Positions 20,282 to 29,740 of a stretch of DNA of 64,000 nt are shown here, one piece after another. The notes beneath the pieces were generated by a model. It made no database searches. It was not told where the DNA came from and was given only the letters and a program-made list of their open reading frames with translations. Source of the DNA: Flavobacteriia bacterium (lineage in GTDB: Bacteria > Bacteroidota > Bacteroidia > Flavobacteriales_D > Crocinitomicaceae); assembly GCA_016183815.1 (NCBI GenBank), contig JACPDW010000010.1, forward strand, positions 339,435 through 403,434, written 5' to 3'. The position numbers and the translations under genes are program-made. Position 1 is the first letter of the stretch. Each line of letters starts with the position of its first letter.

Positions 20282-22789
20282 TTACAGTTCAATATTTAAG
20301 GAGTCTGGCACTTCTGCTTCAGGAGTGAATTCTGTCCCTGTTAATATAAACACACTTTCGTCATAATTTGAGGGTCGTTCAAAGTCAGAGGTAGCTAAGG
20401 CAATTTTAGGGTCTTTATATACTTTATTCATAAAATAACCATAGATAGGCATAGCAGTTCTAGCCCCTTGCCCTTCATCTGTTGATCTAAAACGAACTGC
20501 TCTATCTTCTGCACCCACCCATACGCCTGTTGCTAAGTCTGGAGTTAAACCAACAAACCAACCGTCTGAATTATTTTGAGTAGTACCTGTCTTACCAGCT
20601 GTAGGATATGTTATGCCTCCCCATCCTGGATTGTATCTTAATCGTCCACCTGTACCTGATTCAATAACACCTTTCATCATTTTTAATACGGTATAAGCGA
20701 CGTTTTCGTTTAAAACTTCTTTAGCATATTCTTTCGATGAATAGATAACATTTCCATTTCTATCTTCAATTCTATCAATGGTTATTGGACGGAAATAGAT
20801 TCCTTTACTGACAAATGTTGCTTGAGCACCAACTAATTCAAACAAAGATAAGTCCATCGAACCCAAACACATAGCTGGCACAACATCATCATTTCGCAAT
20901 TCGATATCCATTTCACGCATTATTTTTGCTACAGTTTGAGGACCTCCTAAATGACCCATTTGCCTCATTATATATACAGCTACATTATTTTTTGACATCG
21001 CTAATCCCTTTTTTATTGAAATAGCTCCACCACTTCCACTTCCATCTGAATTTCTAGGACACCATTGTCCATCGGGGTTTCCACTTGGATCAAAAAGTTC
21101 TACGCAATATCGAATATCAGGAATAACTAATCCGGGCTTTATAACACCCATTGAAATTCCAGCAGAATATACAAAAGGTTTAATTGTTGAACCAACTTGT
21201 CTTCTACCTAAACGTACATGATCGTAAGCGAAATGGTCTATGTTTGCACCTCCAACCCATGCTTTTACTCTTCCTGTCCCCGGTTCAATAGAAATTAGTC
21301 CAGCTTGTAAATGAGCTTTATAATATCGTATAGAATCAAAAGGAGTCATTGTAGTGTCTTTTTCATAATTATTTTCTTTACCTTCACTCCACGAAAAAAC
21401 ACGCATATTGGTTTCTTCATTAAAATTTTTTCTTACTTCTTTTTCCGTTAATCCTTGGGCAATCAAACTCTTATATCTATCAGACCGATGCATAGCACTA
21501 GTCATAAGCAATTCCACATCTTCATCAGAAATACTATTAGAAAAGGGAAATCGACGCACATTTTTATTGTTACGATCAAATTTTGACTGAATGTCAGATA
21601 AATGTTTTTCTAAAGCTTCTTCAGCATAATCCTGCATTTCAGCATTAACGGTGGTATAAATTTTAAGACCATCACGATAAATATCCCAAGGAGCACCATC
21701 TTCTCTGGTATATTTTAATGAACCATCTGGTTTTCTTTGAGAAAAAAGTTTAGAAACCTCCCCTCTTAATGACTCTCTAAAATAAGGAGCTTTACCTCTT
21801 TTGTGATCTACTACTTGATAGTTAACTTCAATTGGTTTCTCTTTTAACTGATTATATTCCGCCTGAGAAATTTTAATCCTTAAAGCTTCGTTGTTTTTTT
21901 CGCTATTTTTTAACCATTGATATAGCACTTGGTTTCTTCTCATCACAGCCCTTAAGCTGTCTTTAGACCTTGCTTGCTTGATATCCTCTAAACTTACAAG
22001 ATCTGGCGTGATATTTTTTTCTCTAGAAACATACAGCCGATAATTTTTGATTTTATAAGTATAAGGATTGTACAAAGAAGGGTTTTTACACATACCTACC
22101 AACATGGCCGCCTCTTCTTTTGTTATTTCATTAGGTTTTTTATTAAAATAAACCTTACATGCATTAACAATTCCAACAGCATTATATAAAAAATCAAATT
22201 GATTGAGGTACATAGTGATAATTTCCTCTTTGGTATATCTTTCTTCTAGTCGAGTAGCAATAATGTTTTCGCGAGCTTTTTCACCAATTCTACTAAAAAT
22301 AACACCCATACGTCCTGGTCTTTCTATTGATTGACCCATTGCTTTGGCTAAAGACTCCCTATCTCTGGCTTGTAAAGTAAATAATTGTTTAGCTAATTGT
22401 TGTGTTATGGTTGATGCACCGCCAGCACTTCCAAGATTAACAACAGCTCTCATTAATGCTTTAAAATCAACGCCAGAATGGTCAAAAAAACGTTCATCTT
22501 CCGTTGCAATAAGTGCATCTGTTAAAAAAGGTGATATTTCGTGAAATGGTACACTTGTTCTATTTACTTTCCAATATCTCCCTAGTTCTGTTGAACCATC
22601 GTCAGCATAAACGATAGATGCTAACAATTCAGGAGGATTGTCCAACATAGAAACAGGAGGTAAGTCTTTTTCTGACTGAAACAATAATAAAGAAATGATG
22701 AATATCAATGGAATCATAGAAAAAACCCAAATTATACGAGTGTATTTTTTTTGTTTCTCTACTGGTAAAAGAAGTGTTTTATTCTTCAT
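20282..22789 (-). CDS. mrcA: Penicillin-binding protein 1A, bifunctional glycosyltransferase/transpeptidase
   Basis: An 835-residue class A PBP that polymerises and crosslinks peptidoglycan at the outer face of the inner membrane. One N-terminal transmembrane helix is at residues about 18-40. The GT51 domain has ATEDERFFDHSG (catalytic Glu near 98) and GASTITQQLAKQLF. The transpeptidase has the STIKPF serine near 534, SKNN near 599 and KTGTTQNN near 733. The C-terminal acidic tail is short. It sits 27 bp after hemD in a long minus-strand run. Confidence 0.93.
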   Translation of the reverse strand: MKNKTLLLPVEKQKKYTRIIWVFSMIPLIFIISLLLFQSEKDLPPVSMLDNPPELLASIVYADDGSTELGRYWKVNRTSVPFHEISPFLTDALIATEDERFFDHSGVDFKALMRAVVNLGSAGGASTITQQLAKQLFTLQARDRESLAKAMGQSIERPGRMGVIFSRIGEKARENIIATRLEERYTKEEIITMYLNQFDFLYNAVGIVNACKVYFNKKPNEITKEEAAMLVGMCKNPSLYNPYTYKIKNYRLYVSREKNITPDLVSLEDIKQARSKDSLRAVMRRNQVLYQWLKNSEKNNEALRIKISQAEYNQLKEKPIEVNYQVVDHKRGKAPYFRESLRGEVSKLFSQRKPDGSLKYTREDGAPWDIYRDGLKIYTTVNAEMQDYAEEALEKHLSDIQSKFDRNNKNVRRFPFSNSISDEDVELLMTSAMHRSDRYKSLIAQGLTEKEVRKNFNEETNMRVFSWSEGKENNYEKDTTMTPFDSIRYYKAHLQAGLISIEPGTGRVKAWVGGANIDHFAYDHVRLGRRQVGSTIKPFVYSAGISMGVIKPGLVIPDIRYCVELFDPSGNPDGQWCPRNSDGSGSGGAISIKKGLAMSKNNVAVYIMRQMGHLGGPQTVAKIMREMDIELRNDDVVPAMCLGSMDLSLFELVGAQATFVSKGIYFRPITIDRIEDRNGNVIYSSKEYAKEVLNENVAYTVLKMMKGVIESGTGGRLRYNPGWGGITYPTAGKTGTTQNNSDGWFVGLTPDLATGVWVGAEDRAVRFRSTDEGQGARTAMPIYGYFMNKVYKDPKIALATSDFERPSNYDESVFILTGTEFTPEAEVPDSLNIEL

Positions 22790-22816
22790 TCCTTTTTAAT
22801 AAATTATAATAATTTG

Positions 22817-23572
22817 TTACTTTTTTTTCTTTTTCAATTGCTCTTTAATAAAATTTTCAATTGCGGCAGTCATTGAAGGAGCGTTTGGTTGAGGTGCGTG
22901 TACATCTAAACGAAGGTTGTTTTTTATTACGGACTGAGCTGTTGTAGGTCCAAAAGCAGCTATTAAAGTTGTGTTTTGTTTAAAGTCTGGAAAATTTTTA
23001 AGAAGAGATTCGATTCCACCTGGACTGAAAAACACAAGCAAATCGTAATACACATTTTTTAAATCGCTTAAATCAGATGCTACAGTTCTAAATAACATAG
23101 CTTTAGAAAAATTAATTTTGTATTGCTCTAATGTTTCAGGAATTTTATCTCTTAATAAATCGGCACAAGGTAAAAGAAATTTTTCGTTTTTATGTCTTTT
23201 TATTGTATCCATTAAATCTTCGATGTTTTGTTTCCCAAAAAATATTTTTCTTTTTCGATAGGTTACATATTTTTGAAGATACAAAGCAATGGCTTCAGAA
23301 ACACAGAAATATTTTAAATCATCTGGAACTGGATATCTACATTCTTCAGCAATCCTAAAAAAATGATCTACTGCATTTTTAGAGGTTAAAATAACAGCGG
23401 TATGCTCTTGTAGATTAACTCTTTGCAAACGAAACTCTTGTGCACTTAAACCTTCAACATGAATAAAAGGTCTAAAATCAATAGTAAGCTTATATTTTTC
23501 TGCCAACTCAAAATAAGGCGATTTTTCTCCTTCGGGCTTTGGTTGTGAAACTAAAATAGTTTTTATACTCAA
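22817..23572 (-). CDS. hemD: Uroporphyrinogen-III synthase
   Basis: A 251-residue HemD-fold protein (EC 4.2.1.75) that closes hydroxymethylbilane to uroporphyrinogen III for haem synthesis. The family is weakly conserved. TILVSQPKPEG, DFRPFIHVEG, VILTSKNAVDHFF, LVFFSPGGIESL and LIAAFGPTTAQSV fit the Bacteroidota members. The start is TTG 23572: an in-frame TGA lies two codons upstream and no ATG occurs before residue ~120, so a non-ATG start is forced. The C-terminus is Lys-rich. DUF4271 directly upstream is its usual neighbour in this phylum. Confidence 0.9.
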   Translation of the reverse strand: MSIKTILVSQPKPEGEKSPYFELAEKYKLTIDFRPFIHVEGLSAQEFRLQRVNLQEHTAVILTSKNAVDHFFRIAEECRYPVPDDLKYFCVSEAIALYLQKYVTYRKRKIFFGKQNIEDLMDTIKRHKNEKFLLPCADLLRDKIPETLEQYKINFSKAMLFRTVASDLSDLKNVYYDLLVFFSPGGIESLLKNFPDFKQNTTLIAAFGPTTAQSVIKNNLRLDVHAPQPNAPSMTAAIENFIKEQLKKKKK

Positions 23573-23591
23573 AATTCAGTAATTTTTGAAA

Positions 23592-24281
23592 TTAAACATG
23601 TAAGTATTTTATCATATCTAACCTATGCACGCCAATAATAAGCAGGCATAAGGGTAAAATTTCAAGGGTGCAAAGATATAAAATAATATAATACCAATGC
23701 ATACTATTATTTAAAGAAATTAAGATGGTTCTTATTAGAATAAAAAGCCACATAGCCCCTTGTACTATAATAAAAGTAGATTGGAAATACGAAAATAATT
23801 GAGGATTAAAAGTCCAAAATAATAAAATAACACATTGAATTATACCTACAAATTGATTATTTACGATAATAGTTTTAATACTTTCATTCATACTTTTTCT
23901 TTCACTGCTTATCCATGAAAAAAATTTAAGAGCCCCTACTGTCCACATATACAAAAGTGTTGGAAAAATTATTACACTTGTTTTGATATAATTATTATTA
24001 ATTTGAACGTGTTTATCTATACTTAAAAAAATTAAAATCGAAGTATTAAAAAAAAACAATAACATTAAAAAATAGGAAGAAATATTTCCAATTTCAAACT
24101 CTTCTTTAGTCAGTTTGTTCAATTGATAAGGAGAGTGAAAATATTTAAAAAAGAAATATAAAAAGTTGGGTGAATTTTGCCTAATAAAAGCTAAAATAAG
24201 TAAACATATAATTATAGAAGCAAAAGGTATCCACTGAAAAGGAGAATTTCTTTCAATAAGATGATAGGAAATTTCATTCAT
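23592..24281 (-). CDS. DUF4271 domain membrane protein
   Basis: A 229-residue protein with about six transmembrane helices, matching the Bacteroidota-specific DUF4271 family typically encoded just upstream of hemD, as here (19-bp gap). The function is unknown; the fixed linkage suggests a link with haem or envelope biology (inference). The KYFHSPYQLNKL segment in the first cytoplasmic loop is the most family-like part. Confidence 0.8.
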   Translation of the reverse strand: MNEISYHLIERNSPFQWIPFASIIICLLILAFIRQNSPNFLYFFFKYFHSPYQLNKLTKEEFEIGNISSYFLMLLFFFNTSILIFLSIDKHVQINNNYIKTSVIIFPTLLYMWTVGALKFFSWISSERKSMNESIKTIIVNNQFVGIIQCVILLFWTFNPQLFSYFQSTFIIVQGAMWLFILIRTILISLNNSMHWYYIILYLCTLEILPLCLLIIGVHRLDMIKYLHV

Positions 24282-24352
24282 ATTCTACTCTTTTCAATGA
24301 AAGTAAAGTTTTTTACAAAATTAATAAAATGTAAGTAAATAAAGTTTTTATA

Positions 24353-24382
24353 TTTGAATTTAGAATAAAATTCATACTTTTA
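24353..24382 (+). promoter_or_regulatory. Candidate Bacteroidota promoter of the membrane patatin gene
   Basis: TTTG at 24353-24356 and TACTTTTA at 24375-24382 are separated by 18 bp. This is close to the TTTG / TAnnTTTG consensus (last base A instead of G). The ATG is only 8 bp downstream, so the leader would be very short. Confidence 0.5.
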
Positions 24383-24390
24383 TAAGTCCA

Positions 24391-26628
24391 ATGACTTTCT
24401 TAAAAAGATTTAGATATTATACTTTGCGTTTTTTACGTTCCTTTTTCCCAATACAATTGTTGATAGGGCATGTGAAATACAATTTTTTTTCTTTATTTTT
24501 TTGGTTTTTATTGTTTTCCATCGCTTCTGACAATATGGGTTCGTCTTTAGGAATCCCATATTTGTTCTATTCACCAGAATACCAAGGTGAAACTAATTTG
24601 TTTTCTTTCTTTCTTTTAGGATTTGCACTTGGGGGCTTCATTATGGCTTTTCATACTTACAGTTATGTTATAATGTGTAAAAAGTATGCTTTTTTGCTAA
24701 CTATTCCAAATTCATTTATCAAATTTTGTGTCAACAATTCCGCTTTACCTTTACTATTTATTTTTTATTTTATTTTTCGTTTTTCAAAGTTCCAAATCAG
24801 AGAAGAGTTTGTAACGACTAATTATCTGTTCTTTTTAATTGTGTTTTTTATTTTAGGACTCAATGTCTTTTTTTTCTTTTCATTTTTATATTTTTTTCCT
24901 AAAAATAGAAATATTTTCAAACGTTTTAATTCAAGTAATTCCGAAGAAGGGGTGTTTTCCTTTTTAAAAAACAAATCAGTTGATTTCAAGTTTTTTAATT
25001 ATAATAAAAACAGACGATACATTTATTTTACACATTTTTTTCAATGGAAAATATCACCAAAAATGGAAGATTTTGATAAAGAAGAAATGAATAAAGCGTA
25101 TAGAAGGACAAAAATTAGTTCTTCTTTTTTCGAATTTACAACTATTATCTGTTTTTTTCTTATCGGTGTTTTTCGTGAACATCCATTTTTAGACTTACCT
25201 GCTGGCATGAGTATTATTATGCTCTTTGCAATTATATTAATGATTTACAGTGCTTTGTATAGCTGGTTCAATTATTGGACACTGCCATTTATACTCATTG
25301 CGTTTATTGGAATGAATTATGCTAGTAAAAACTCTTCTTGGTTTCGGTTTAAAAATTTCGCTTATGGTTTAAACTACGAAGAATCAAAACTTAAAACGTA
25401 TGATTACAAAACAATAGATAGTTTAAATTCTGATGTAGTTTTGTATAATCGTTCGAAAAGAGAATATGAAAAACTCATGAATCAGTGGAAATATAAAACT
25501 AAAAAAAGAAAACCAAAATTGATTATTATTTTAACCTCTGGTGGCGGATCAAGAAGTGCTTTATGGACATTTAGTGTGTTAAAAACTTTAGACTCCACTT
25601 TCAATTATAAGATTTCAAAACATACTCAAATGATTACTGGTGCGTCGGGTGGTATGGTTGGAGCAGCTTATTATAGAGAACTTTATTTAAAATTTTTATA
25701 CGGAGAAATTGAAAATACTTATCAAGATGAATTTACAAACAATATTTCAAAAGATTTATTAAATAAATTGTCTGTTTCCGCTTATTCCAATGATTTCTTT
25801 TTTAGAGCACAGTCATTTAAGTACAATCAAATAGATTATGTGAAAGACAGAGCCTATTCATTTGAAGAACATCTTAATTCAAATACAAAGGGCGTTTTAG
25901 ACAAAGCGTTGAGTCATTATTATCTTTACGAAAGAAAAGGATGGATACCAACAATGATTTTTACACCAACCATTGTAAATGACGGCAGAAGAATGCTGAT
26001 TTCCTCTCAAAAACTAGCTTTTTTATGCTCAGGAAAGGGTTCTGCTTCGGTATTGAATAGTATGAATGAATATATTGATTTTCAGACCTATTTTCAAGAC
26101 AATAATCAAATTCGATTTTTAAGTGTATTGAGGGCAAGTGCAACTTTTCCTTTGGTTTTACCGATGGTTTCTTTTCCTACATACCCAGAAATAAACCTAA
26201 TGGATGCAGGAATAAGAGATAATTATGGCGTAAAGTTGGCGTTTGAATACTTGTTTGCCTTAAAAAAATGGATAAAAGAAAATACATCTGGGGTGATTAT
26301 TTTAAAAATAAGAGATACAAAAAAAGTTTTAGAAGGTGAAAAAATAGGAAGAGTCTCCTTATTTGAAAAATTTACTTTACCTTTTGGAAATATGTACCGA
26401 AATTTTACAAGAACACAAGATTTTGACCAAGACGAACTTATGAAAATTGCCGCATTTAGCTTTAATTTTCCCATTGATTTAGTTGAATTTAATTTAAGAG
26501 AAAAATCAAAAGATAGAATATCACTGTCCTGGCATTTAACTTCACAAGAGAAAAATAAAATAAAAAACGCATTGAATTCAAAAAACAATCAAAATTCTAT
26601 CAAACAAATGAAATATTTAATTCAATAA
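24391..26628 (+). CDS. Membrane-anchored patatin-like phospholipase
   Basis: A 745-residue two-part protein. The N-terminal half (to about residue 320) has about seven hydrophobic helices with basic loops. The C-terminal half is a patatin domain. The oxyanion glycine stretch SGGGSRSALW is near residue 385, the nucleophile motif GASGG near 418, and the catalytic Asp lies in MDAGIRDNYG near 605, where the usual DGG/DGA is DAG. A Ser-Asp dyad acyl hydrolase facing the cytoplasm is inferred. Patatins with a multi-pass N-terminal domain occur in Bacteroidota, but the substrate is unknown. Confidence 0.85.
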   Translation: MTFLKRFRYYTLRFLRSFFPIQLLIGHVKYNFFSLFFWFLLFSIASDNMGSSLGIPYLFYSPEYQGETNLFSFFLLGFALGGFIMAFHTYSYVIMCKKYAFLLTIPNSFIKFCVNNSALPLLFIFYFIFRFSKFQIREEFVTTNYLFFLIVFFILGLNVFFFFSFLYFFPKNRNIFKRFNSSNSEEGVFSFLKNKSVDFKFFNYNKNRRYIYFTHFFQWKISPKMEDFDKEEMNKAYRRTKISSSFFEFTTIICFFLIGVFREHPFLDLPAGMSIIMLFAIILMIYSALYSWFNYWTLPFILIAFIGMNYASKNSSWFRFKNFAYGLNYEESKLKTYDYKTIDSLNSDVVLYNRSKREYEKLMNQWKYKTKKRKPKLIIILTSGGGSRSALWTFSVLKTLDSTFNYKISKHTQMITGASGGMVGAAYYRELYLKFLYGEIENTYQDEFTNNISKDLLNKLSVSAYSNDFFFRAQSFKYNQIDYVKDRAYSFEEHLNSNTKGVLDKALSHYYLYERKGWIPTMIFTPTIVNDGRRMLISSQKLAFLCSGKGSASVLNSMNEYIDFQTYFQDNNQIRFLSVLRASATFPLVLPMVSFPTYPEINLMDAGIRDNYGVKLAFEYLFALKKWIKENTSGVIILKIRDTKKVLEGEKIGRVSLFEKFTLPFGNMYRNFTRTQDFDQDELMKIAAFSFNFPIDLVEFNLREKSKDRISLSWHLTSQEKNKIKNALNSKNNQNSIKQMKYLIQ

Positions 26629-26666
26629 CGTGTTAAAAAAAATGTACATAATTGAAATTTGATTTT

Positions 26667-27686
26667 ATGGGAACAAAAATTTGTCAATTGTATCAATACA
26701 ATGAAGAAAATTATTTAAAGAAAGAAGAAAATCCCTCTTTTTTTACAGAATATTTTGTTAATGAAGTCAAAAACCCTTTGAATAAAAAGCATACTTTTTG
26801 GCTTAATTTTCATTCTTTAGATGACCACAATAGTATTGATAAACTCTGTCAGTCTTTAAAATTGGATAAACTTACTTTTGATGAACTTTATGGAGAGTAT
26901 AAAAGACCAAAAATAGAAGAATATCAAGAATATATTTATTTTTCTGTAAAATCTGCATTAATAGATAAAAAAACTTCAAACAAATTAGAAATGGATAGAA
27001 TTTCTTTTGTTTTATCTAAAAATTATCTAATCTCCTTTCAACAAAAAAGCTCAGATCATTTTCCAGAGGTAAGGGATAGTATTGAAAAAAAACGTGGTAA
27101 AATCAGAATGAAAGGACCAGATTTTTTACTATTTAGAATGCTTGAAGCCATAACAGATAACTATTTTGAAGTGTTGGAAACAATTTCAGATAATATTGAA
27201 AAAATAGAATCTAAAATATTGATTAATCCTAAAAGTGATTTGTTGCGCAAAATTGAATATGAAAAAAGAAAATTAATTGAACTTAGAAAAGTTCTCTTAC
27301 CCCTTAAAGACATTGTTTTTCAATTAGATAAGACAGAAAGTGTCTATCTCAAAAAAGAAAATCATTATTATTTTTCAGATTTGAAAGACAATTGTCTCAC
27401 CGTTTTGGAGGAAATAGATGCCAATAAACAAATATTGGAAATCTTAGCCAATTTGTATTTCGCTGCTCAAGGTCAAAAAATGAATGAAATCATGAAACTT
27501 CTTACTATAATTAGTACTATTTTTATTCCTCTCACTTTTATAGTAGGAGTGTATGGAATGAATTTCGACTATATGCCAGAACTAAGATGGAAATATGGAT
27601 ATTTGTTGGTAATAACTATAATGAGTGTCATTAGTCTATTACTTATTTGGTATTTTAATCGAAGAGGTTGGTTAAAGAAACTATGA
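26667..27686 (+). CDS. corA: CorA family magnesium/cobalt transporter
   Basis: A 339-residue CorA channel. A long N-terminal cytoplasmic domain with stalk helices is followed by two C-terminal transmembrane helices. The selectivity motif GMN lies at about residue 297 (VYGMNFDYMPE), and the last helix ends in the basic NRRGWLKKL. It mediates Mg2+ (and Co2+/Ni2+) influx as a pentamer. I chose ATG 26667 over the in-frame TTG 15 bp upstream. It is on the same strand as the patatin gene, 38 bp downstream. Confidence 0.95.
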   Translation: MGTKICQLYQYNEENYLKKEENPSFFTEYFVNEVKNPLNKKHTFWLNFHSLDDHNSIDKLCQSLKLDKLTFDELYGEYKRPKIEEYQEYIYFSVKSALIDKKTSNKLEMDRISFVLSKNYLISFQQKSSDHFPEVRDSIEKKRGKIRMKGPDFLLFRMLEAITDNYFEVLETISDNIEKIESKILINPKSDLLRKIEYEKRKLIELRKVLLPLKDIVFQLDKTESVYLKKENHYYFSDLKDNCLTVLEEIDANKQILEILANLYFAAQGQKMNEIMKLLTIISTIFIPLTFIVGVYGMNFDYMPELRWKYGYLLVITIMSVISLLLIWYFNRRGWLKKL

Positions 27687-27758
27687 TTTTTTTAGTGTAA
27701 TTCAGAAAATTTGCTTTGATTTTCTTTTAATTATAAATGCGACAAATTCGTGAATTAT

Positions 27759-28778
27759 TTAAGCATTATACGCTCTAAAAATAAACAAAAGCATTAGTGA
27801 ATAAAAAGCAATAGATGTTAAGATAAAACTCCATTTATCAACTTTTTTGGAGATGTTTTCTTTTTTTTCTTCTCCAGATTCTCGAAAACGCAATGAAATA
27901 ATCGACAAAACAATAATTAGAAAAATAAAAACAAAAGTAGTGTTGTGGATATTGTCTAACAAAGTGTTAGAAGACGATGCTGGAATAATTCCTTCGATAA
28001 TATATTTATTACCAACGGCAGCAAACAAACCCCCGACACATAATCCAAAACGAGGGTCAGTGTTCATAGGGTTGATAAAAAAGACCGAAGAGGAGATTAA
28101 AAAAGCAATAATTACTCCTGTTATTAACTTAAAAAGCATTAACCACGACCCTTTTCTTTTGATTTGTAATCCAATTTTAACAGCTGGATAAACACTATTT
28201 CCACTAATTTCTAAATCCCCAAAAGTAGAATTATAAATTCGATTAATTTTTTGCATTTGAAATGAATTGATTGTCCAATCAGTAAATTTAAATTGATTGT
28301 CAATAGAGCTGTTTTTTATATCAGGCAAGAGAATAATAGCACTTGTGTCAAATTCTTGTGACTCTACAACAACGTCTAATTCTTGCCTATCAAAAGGGAA
28401 GTTTTGTACATTCCAATCTTTCATTATTTCTGCTCTACATCTGAATCCAAACCATTCTAAACCTTTGGTTTTATCTAAAGATAAGTTGTTTATAGAATAT
28501 TCTTTAGAGTTAGCTATTTCAATTTTACCATTTAAATCCAATTCTTTTCTTCTGTATTGAAACCACAACCATAAATCAGTTTTAAAAGACTTTGAAACAA
28601 TATCCAAATCATAAAATGAATTGATAAACGCACCGACATAAACAGTATCTAAAACTTCCTCATCGCTTCTTTCAATTATCATAGGTTCATCAATTTCCTC
28701 TATGGATTGAGCATAACTTTCAGATTGGAAAGTTATGAACCAAAAAGAAAGCGTAAAAAGAATGAATTTTTTGGCCAT
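27759..28778 (-). CDS. Pentameric ligand-gated ion channel (Cys-loop superfamily) homologue
   Basis: A 339-residue protein with a signal peptide ending FQSESYAQ. An extracellular beta-rich domain of about 190 residues carries the hallmark FPFDRQELDV (near residue 128) preceded by Trp-rich strands (DLWLWFQY). Four transmembrane helices follow: M1 after KRKGSWLMLFKL, M2 around LCVGGLFAAVGNKY, M3 around FVFIFLIIVL and a C-terminal M4. This matches prokaryotic GLIC/ELIC-like channels. Ligand and ion selectivity are unknown. An ATG at 28808 is possible but would overlap the upstream gene by 76 bp; M-A-K-K at 28778 gives a clean signal peptide. Confidence 0.75.
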   Translation of the reverse strand: MAKKFILFTLSFWFITFQSESYAQSIEEIDEPMIIERSDEEVLDTVYVGAFINSFYDLDIVSKSFKTDLWLWFQYRRKELDLNGKIEIANSKEYSINNLSLDKTKGLEWFGFRCRAEIMKDWNVQNFPFDRQELDVVVESQEFDTSAIILLPDIKNSSIDNQFKFTDWTINSFQMQKINRIYNSTFGDLEISGNSVYPAVKIGLQIKRKGSWLMLFKLITGVIIAFLISSSVFFINPMNTDPRFGLCVGGLFAAVGNKYIIEGIIPASSSNTLLDNIHNTTFVFIFLIIVLSIISLRFRESGEEKKENISKKVDKWSFILTSIAFYSLMLLFIFRAYNA

Positions 28779-29740
28779 TTTTCCCATTTTTTTAATTGGA
28801 TTATACATAAAACTAGCAAATAAATAATTAAATAAAATACAATTATTCTTAAAAAGAGGGTGTTGTTCATTTTAAAAATTGTCCAATGCAGTGCAGTTGA
28901 AATATACAAACAATGTATCAAATAAACAAACATACTGTGTTGTCCTAAAAAAGATAAAAATTTAAAGTAGTTGTTTGAAAAAAAAGATTTATTAATAAAA
29001 AACAGACTTAAAAAACATATAGAAAAAGTAAAGAATACTATATCCATTGGATAAAATAATTCTGAATAGCCTCCTCTAACAATTTTATTTTGTCTATAAA
29101 TTACAAAAAGCAATAGAGCAATAATAATTATCAAAATTATTGAATAAAATGCTTTCCAATTTTGTTGAATAATCGACTCATTTTTATGAAAAAGGTATCC
29201 GAAAATAAATATTGACAACCAAGGAAATAAAGGAAACCAACCATAAACCAAAAAAGAAGGTAAATGATTCAATATTACTTCAAAAGAAATGATATTTAAC
29301 GGCAAATCATCTATTTGATTTTTATAAAAAAAATATTGTAAAACAAAAGCACTAATTGCAATGCAAAGTGCTATAATTACTAGAAAATAAGATTTTAATT
29401 TAATGAAAAAAGGACTAATCAATACGCTAAATCCGATTATATATAAAACATCGTATCCTATAAAAGGGCTAATCTTCCAAATGAACACATCAATAAAAAC
29501 AGCCATTATTATTACAGCAAAACCCCTTTTAAAGTTTTTAAGAAATGTTGTGTTGTAAGGATTAGAAAGTAAGATGCTGTAACCTGCAATTGAAATAAAC
29601 ATAGGAGCAGCAAGTGAATCCATTACTCTAACATAAAAAGGATGTTGCTCATTTATAAGATAAGGTGCTGCATTAGCAAAAAGCATTATAAAAAGAGCTA
29701 ATCCTCTTAATACATCAATGCTTTGATCTCTTTGCTTCAT
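28733..29740 (-). CDS. DUF1624/heparan-alpha-glucosaminide N-acetyltransferase-like membrane protein
   Basis: A 335-residue polytopic protein with about ten hydrophobic helices. The N-terminal RDQSIDVLRGLALFIMLFAN motif and the later GQHSMFVYLIH segment are typical of the HGSNAT/YeiB/acyltransferase-3 superfamily, which moves acyl groups across the membrane. The substrate is unknown. It shares one base with the stop/start junction of the UPF0114 gene upstream (TAATG) and overlaps the channel gene downstream, so the three form one transcriptional unit. Confidence 0.75.
   Translation of the reverse strand: MKQRDQSIDVLRGLALFIMLFANAAPYLINEQHPFYVRVMDSLAAPMFISIAGYSILLSNPYNTTFLKNFKRGFAVIIMAVFIDVFIWKISPFIGYDVLYIIGFSVLISPFFIKLKSYFLVIIALCIAISAFVLQYFFYKNQIDDLPLNIISFEVILNHLPSFLVYGWFPLFPWLSIFIFGYLFHKNESIIQQNWKAFYSIILIIIIALLLFVIYRQNKIVRGGYSELFYPMDIVFFTFSICFLSLFFINKSFFSNNYFKFLSFLGQHSMFVYLIHCLYISTALHWTIFKMNNTLFLRIIVFYLIIYLLVLCIIQLKKWEKWPKNSFFLRFLFGS

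Noticed and set aside
26652..26666. TTG start for corA
   Set aside because: The ATG 15 bp downstream gives a normal N-terminus and avoids a non-ATG start.
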